A DNA stretch of 60,000 nucleotides from Symsagittifera roscoffensis (taxonomy: Eukaryota > Xenacoelomorpha > Acoela > Convolutidae), in the NCBI RefSeq assembly GCF_963678635.1, contig NC_087068.1, positions 13,211,872 to 13,271,871 of the forward strand. Direction: 5' to 3'. The number at the start of each line of letters is the position of its first letter. Position 1 is the first letter of the stretch. Both the position numbers and the translations under genes were made by a program. Shown here one piece after another: positions 59,737 through 60,000 of this stretch. The notes beneath the pieces were generated by a model. It was not told the origin of the DNA, did no database searches, and worked only from the letters and a program-made list of their open reading frames with translations.

Positions 59737-60000
59737 AACGCACCTCCGGTGCTTCGAATTTTCAACAACTCAAAAGAACTGTTCTTTGAGTGTACTCTGA
59801 CAGCACCCATTTACAGGGTTCGTAATTACAAATTTTGCAAGTTTTTTATTCAAGTTTTTTATACAAATTTTGAAGAACCATAAAATTTGTGAAATTTTAT
59901 AGTTCTACAAAAAAATTAAAATGAACAAAGAAACGTCATATCTGCGAAACTGAAAGCAATTTAGCAGTCGCATTTGGACGCAAGATTTGCAGCTCTTGAG
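59737..60000 (+). repeat. Third copy of the satellite-bearing element, cut by the window end
   Basis: Left end TAACGCACCTCCGGTGCTTC with hairpin GCACC-TCC-GGTGC, then GTGTACTCTGACAGCACCC and a diverged monomer with CGTCATATCTGCGAAAC. It continues past base 60000. Confidence 0.85.

Overview
The window is nuclear DNA of an AT-rich invertebrate animal. Genes are split by introns, coding density is low and transposon-derived repeats are abundant. The proteins are metazoan (an RMI1 with both OB folds, a RhoBTB, a costars/ABRACL protein, DHFR). I cannot name the phylum from sequence alone.

Four genes are supported, all on the minus strand. (1) RMI1, the OB-fold scaffold of the BLM-TOP3-RMI dissolvasome, has nine coding exons between 19816 and 701. 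Its 3' end runs off the left edge, and intron 1 is 10.7 kb long. (2) DHFR (29823-30395) is an intact single-exon coding region. (3) A RhoBTB atypical GTPase (34791-41044) has eight exons in continuous frame, giving 953 residues. (4) A costars-family/ABRACL gene starts at 49164, and its last short exon is not securely placed. RMI1 (DNA repair), DHFR (folate/dTMP), RhoBTB (CUL3 adaptor) and ABRACL (actin) share no evident pathway.

In all four genes a good 3' splice site lies only 5-14 nt upstream of the start codon. This is what spliced-leader trans-splicing would produce.

The rest is mostly repeats. RMI1 intron 1 holds a 6.4-kb array of about 166-bp monomers with higher-order blocks. It has a defined left end carrying a small hairpin and a defined right-end module. 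The same left end occurs at 41540 and 59737, and the right-end module recurs at 16842 and 42800, so this looks like a dispersed satellite-bearing mobile element. A second family (20980, 27259, 50954, 17912) is about 0.5-0.6 kb, has hairpins near its ends and carries an internal antisense tRNA-like segment, tRNA-Leu-like in three copies. A third is hAT-like MITEs with G/C homopolymer runs (2544, 3259, fragments at 30670 and 36440). A 1.1-kb tandem duplication at 54379-56600 carries a 180-bp foldback element. Intergenic stretches at 19.9-29.7, 30.4-34.8, 41.1-48.9 and 49.2-60 kb show no gene I can support.
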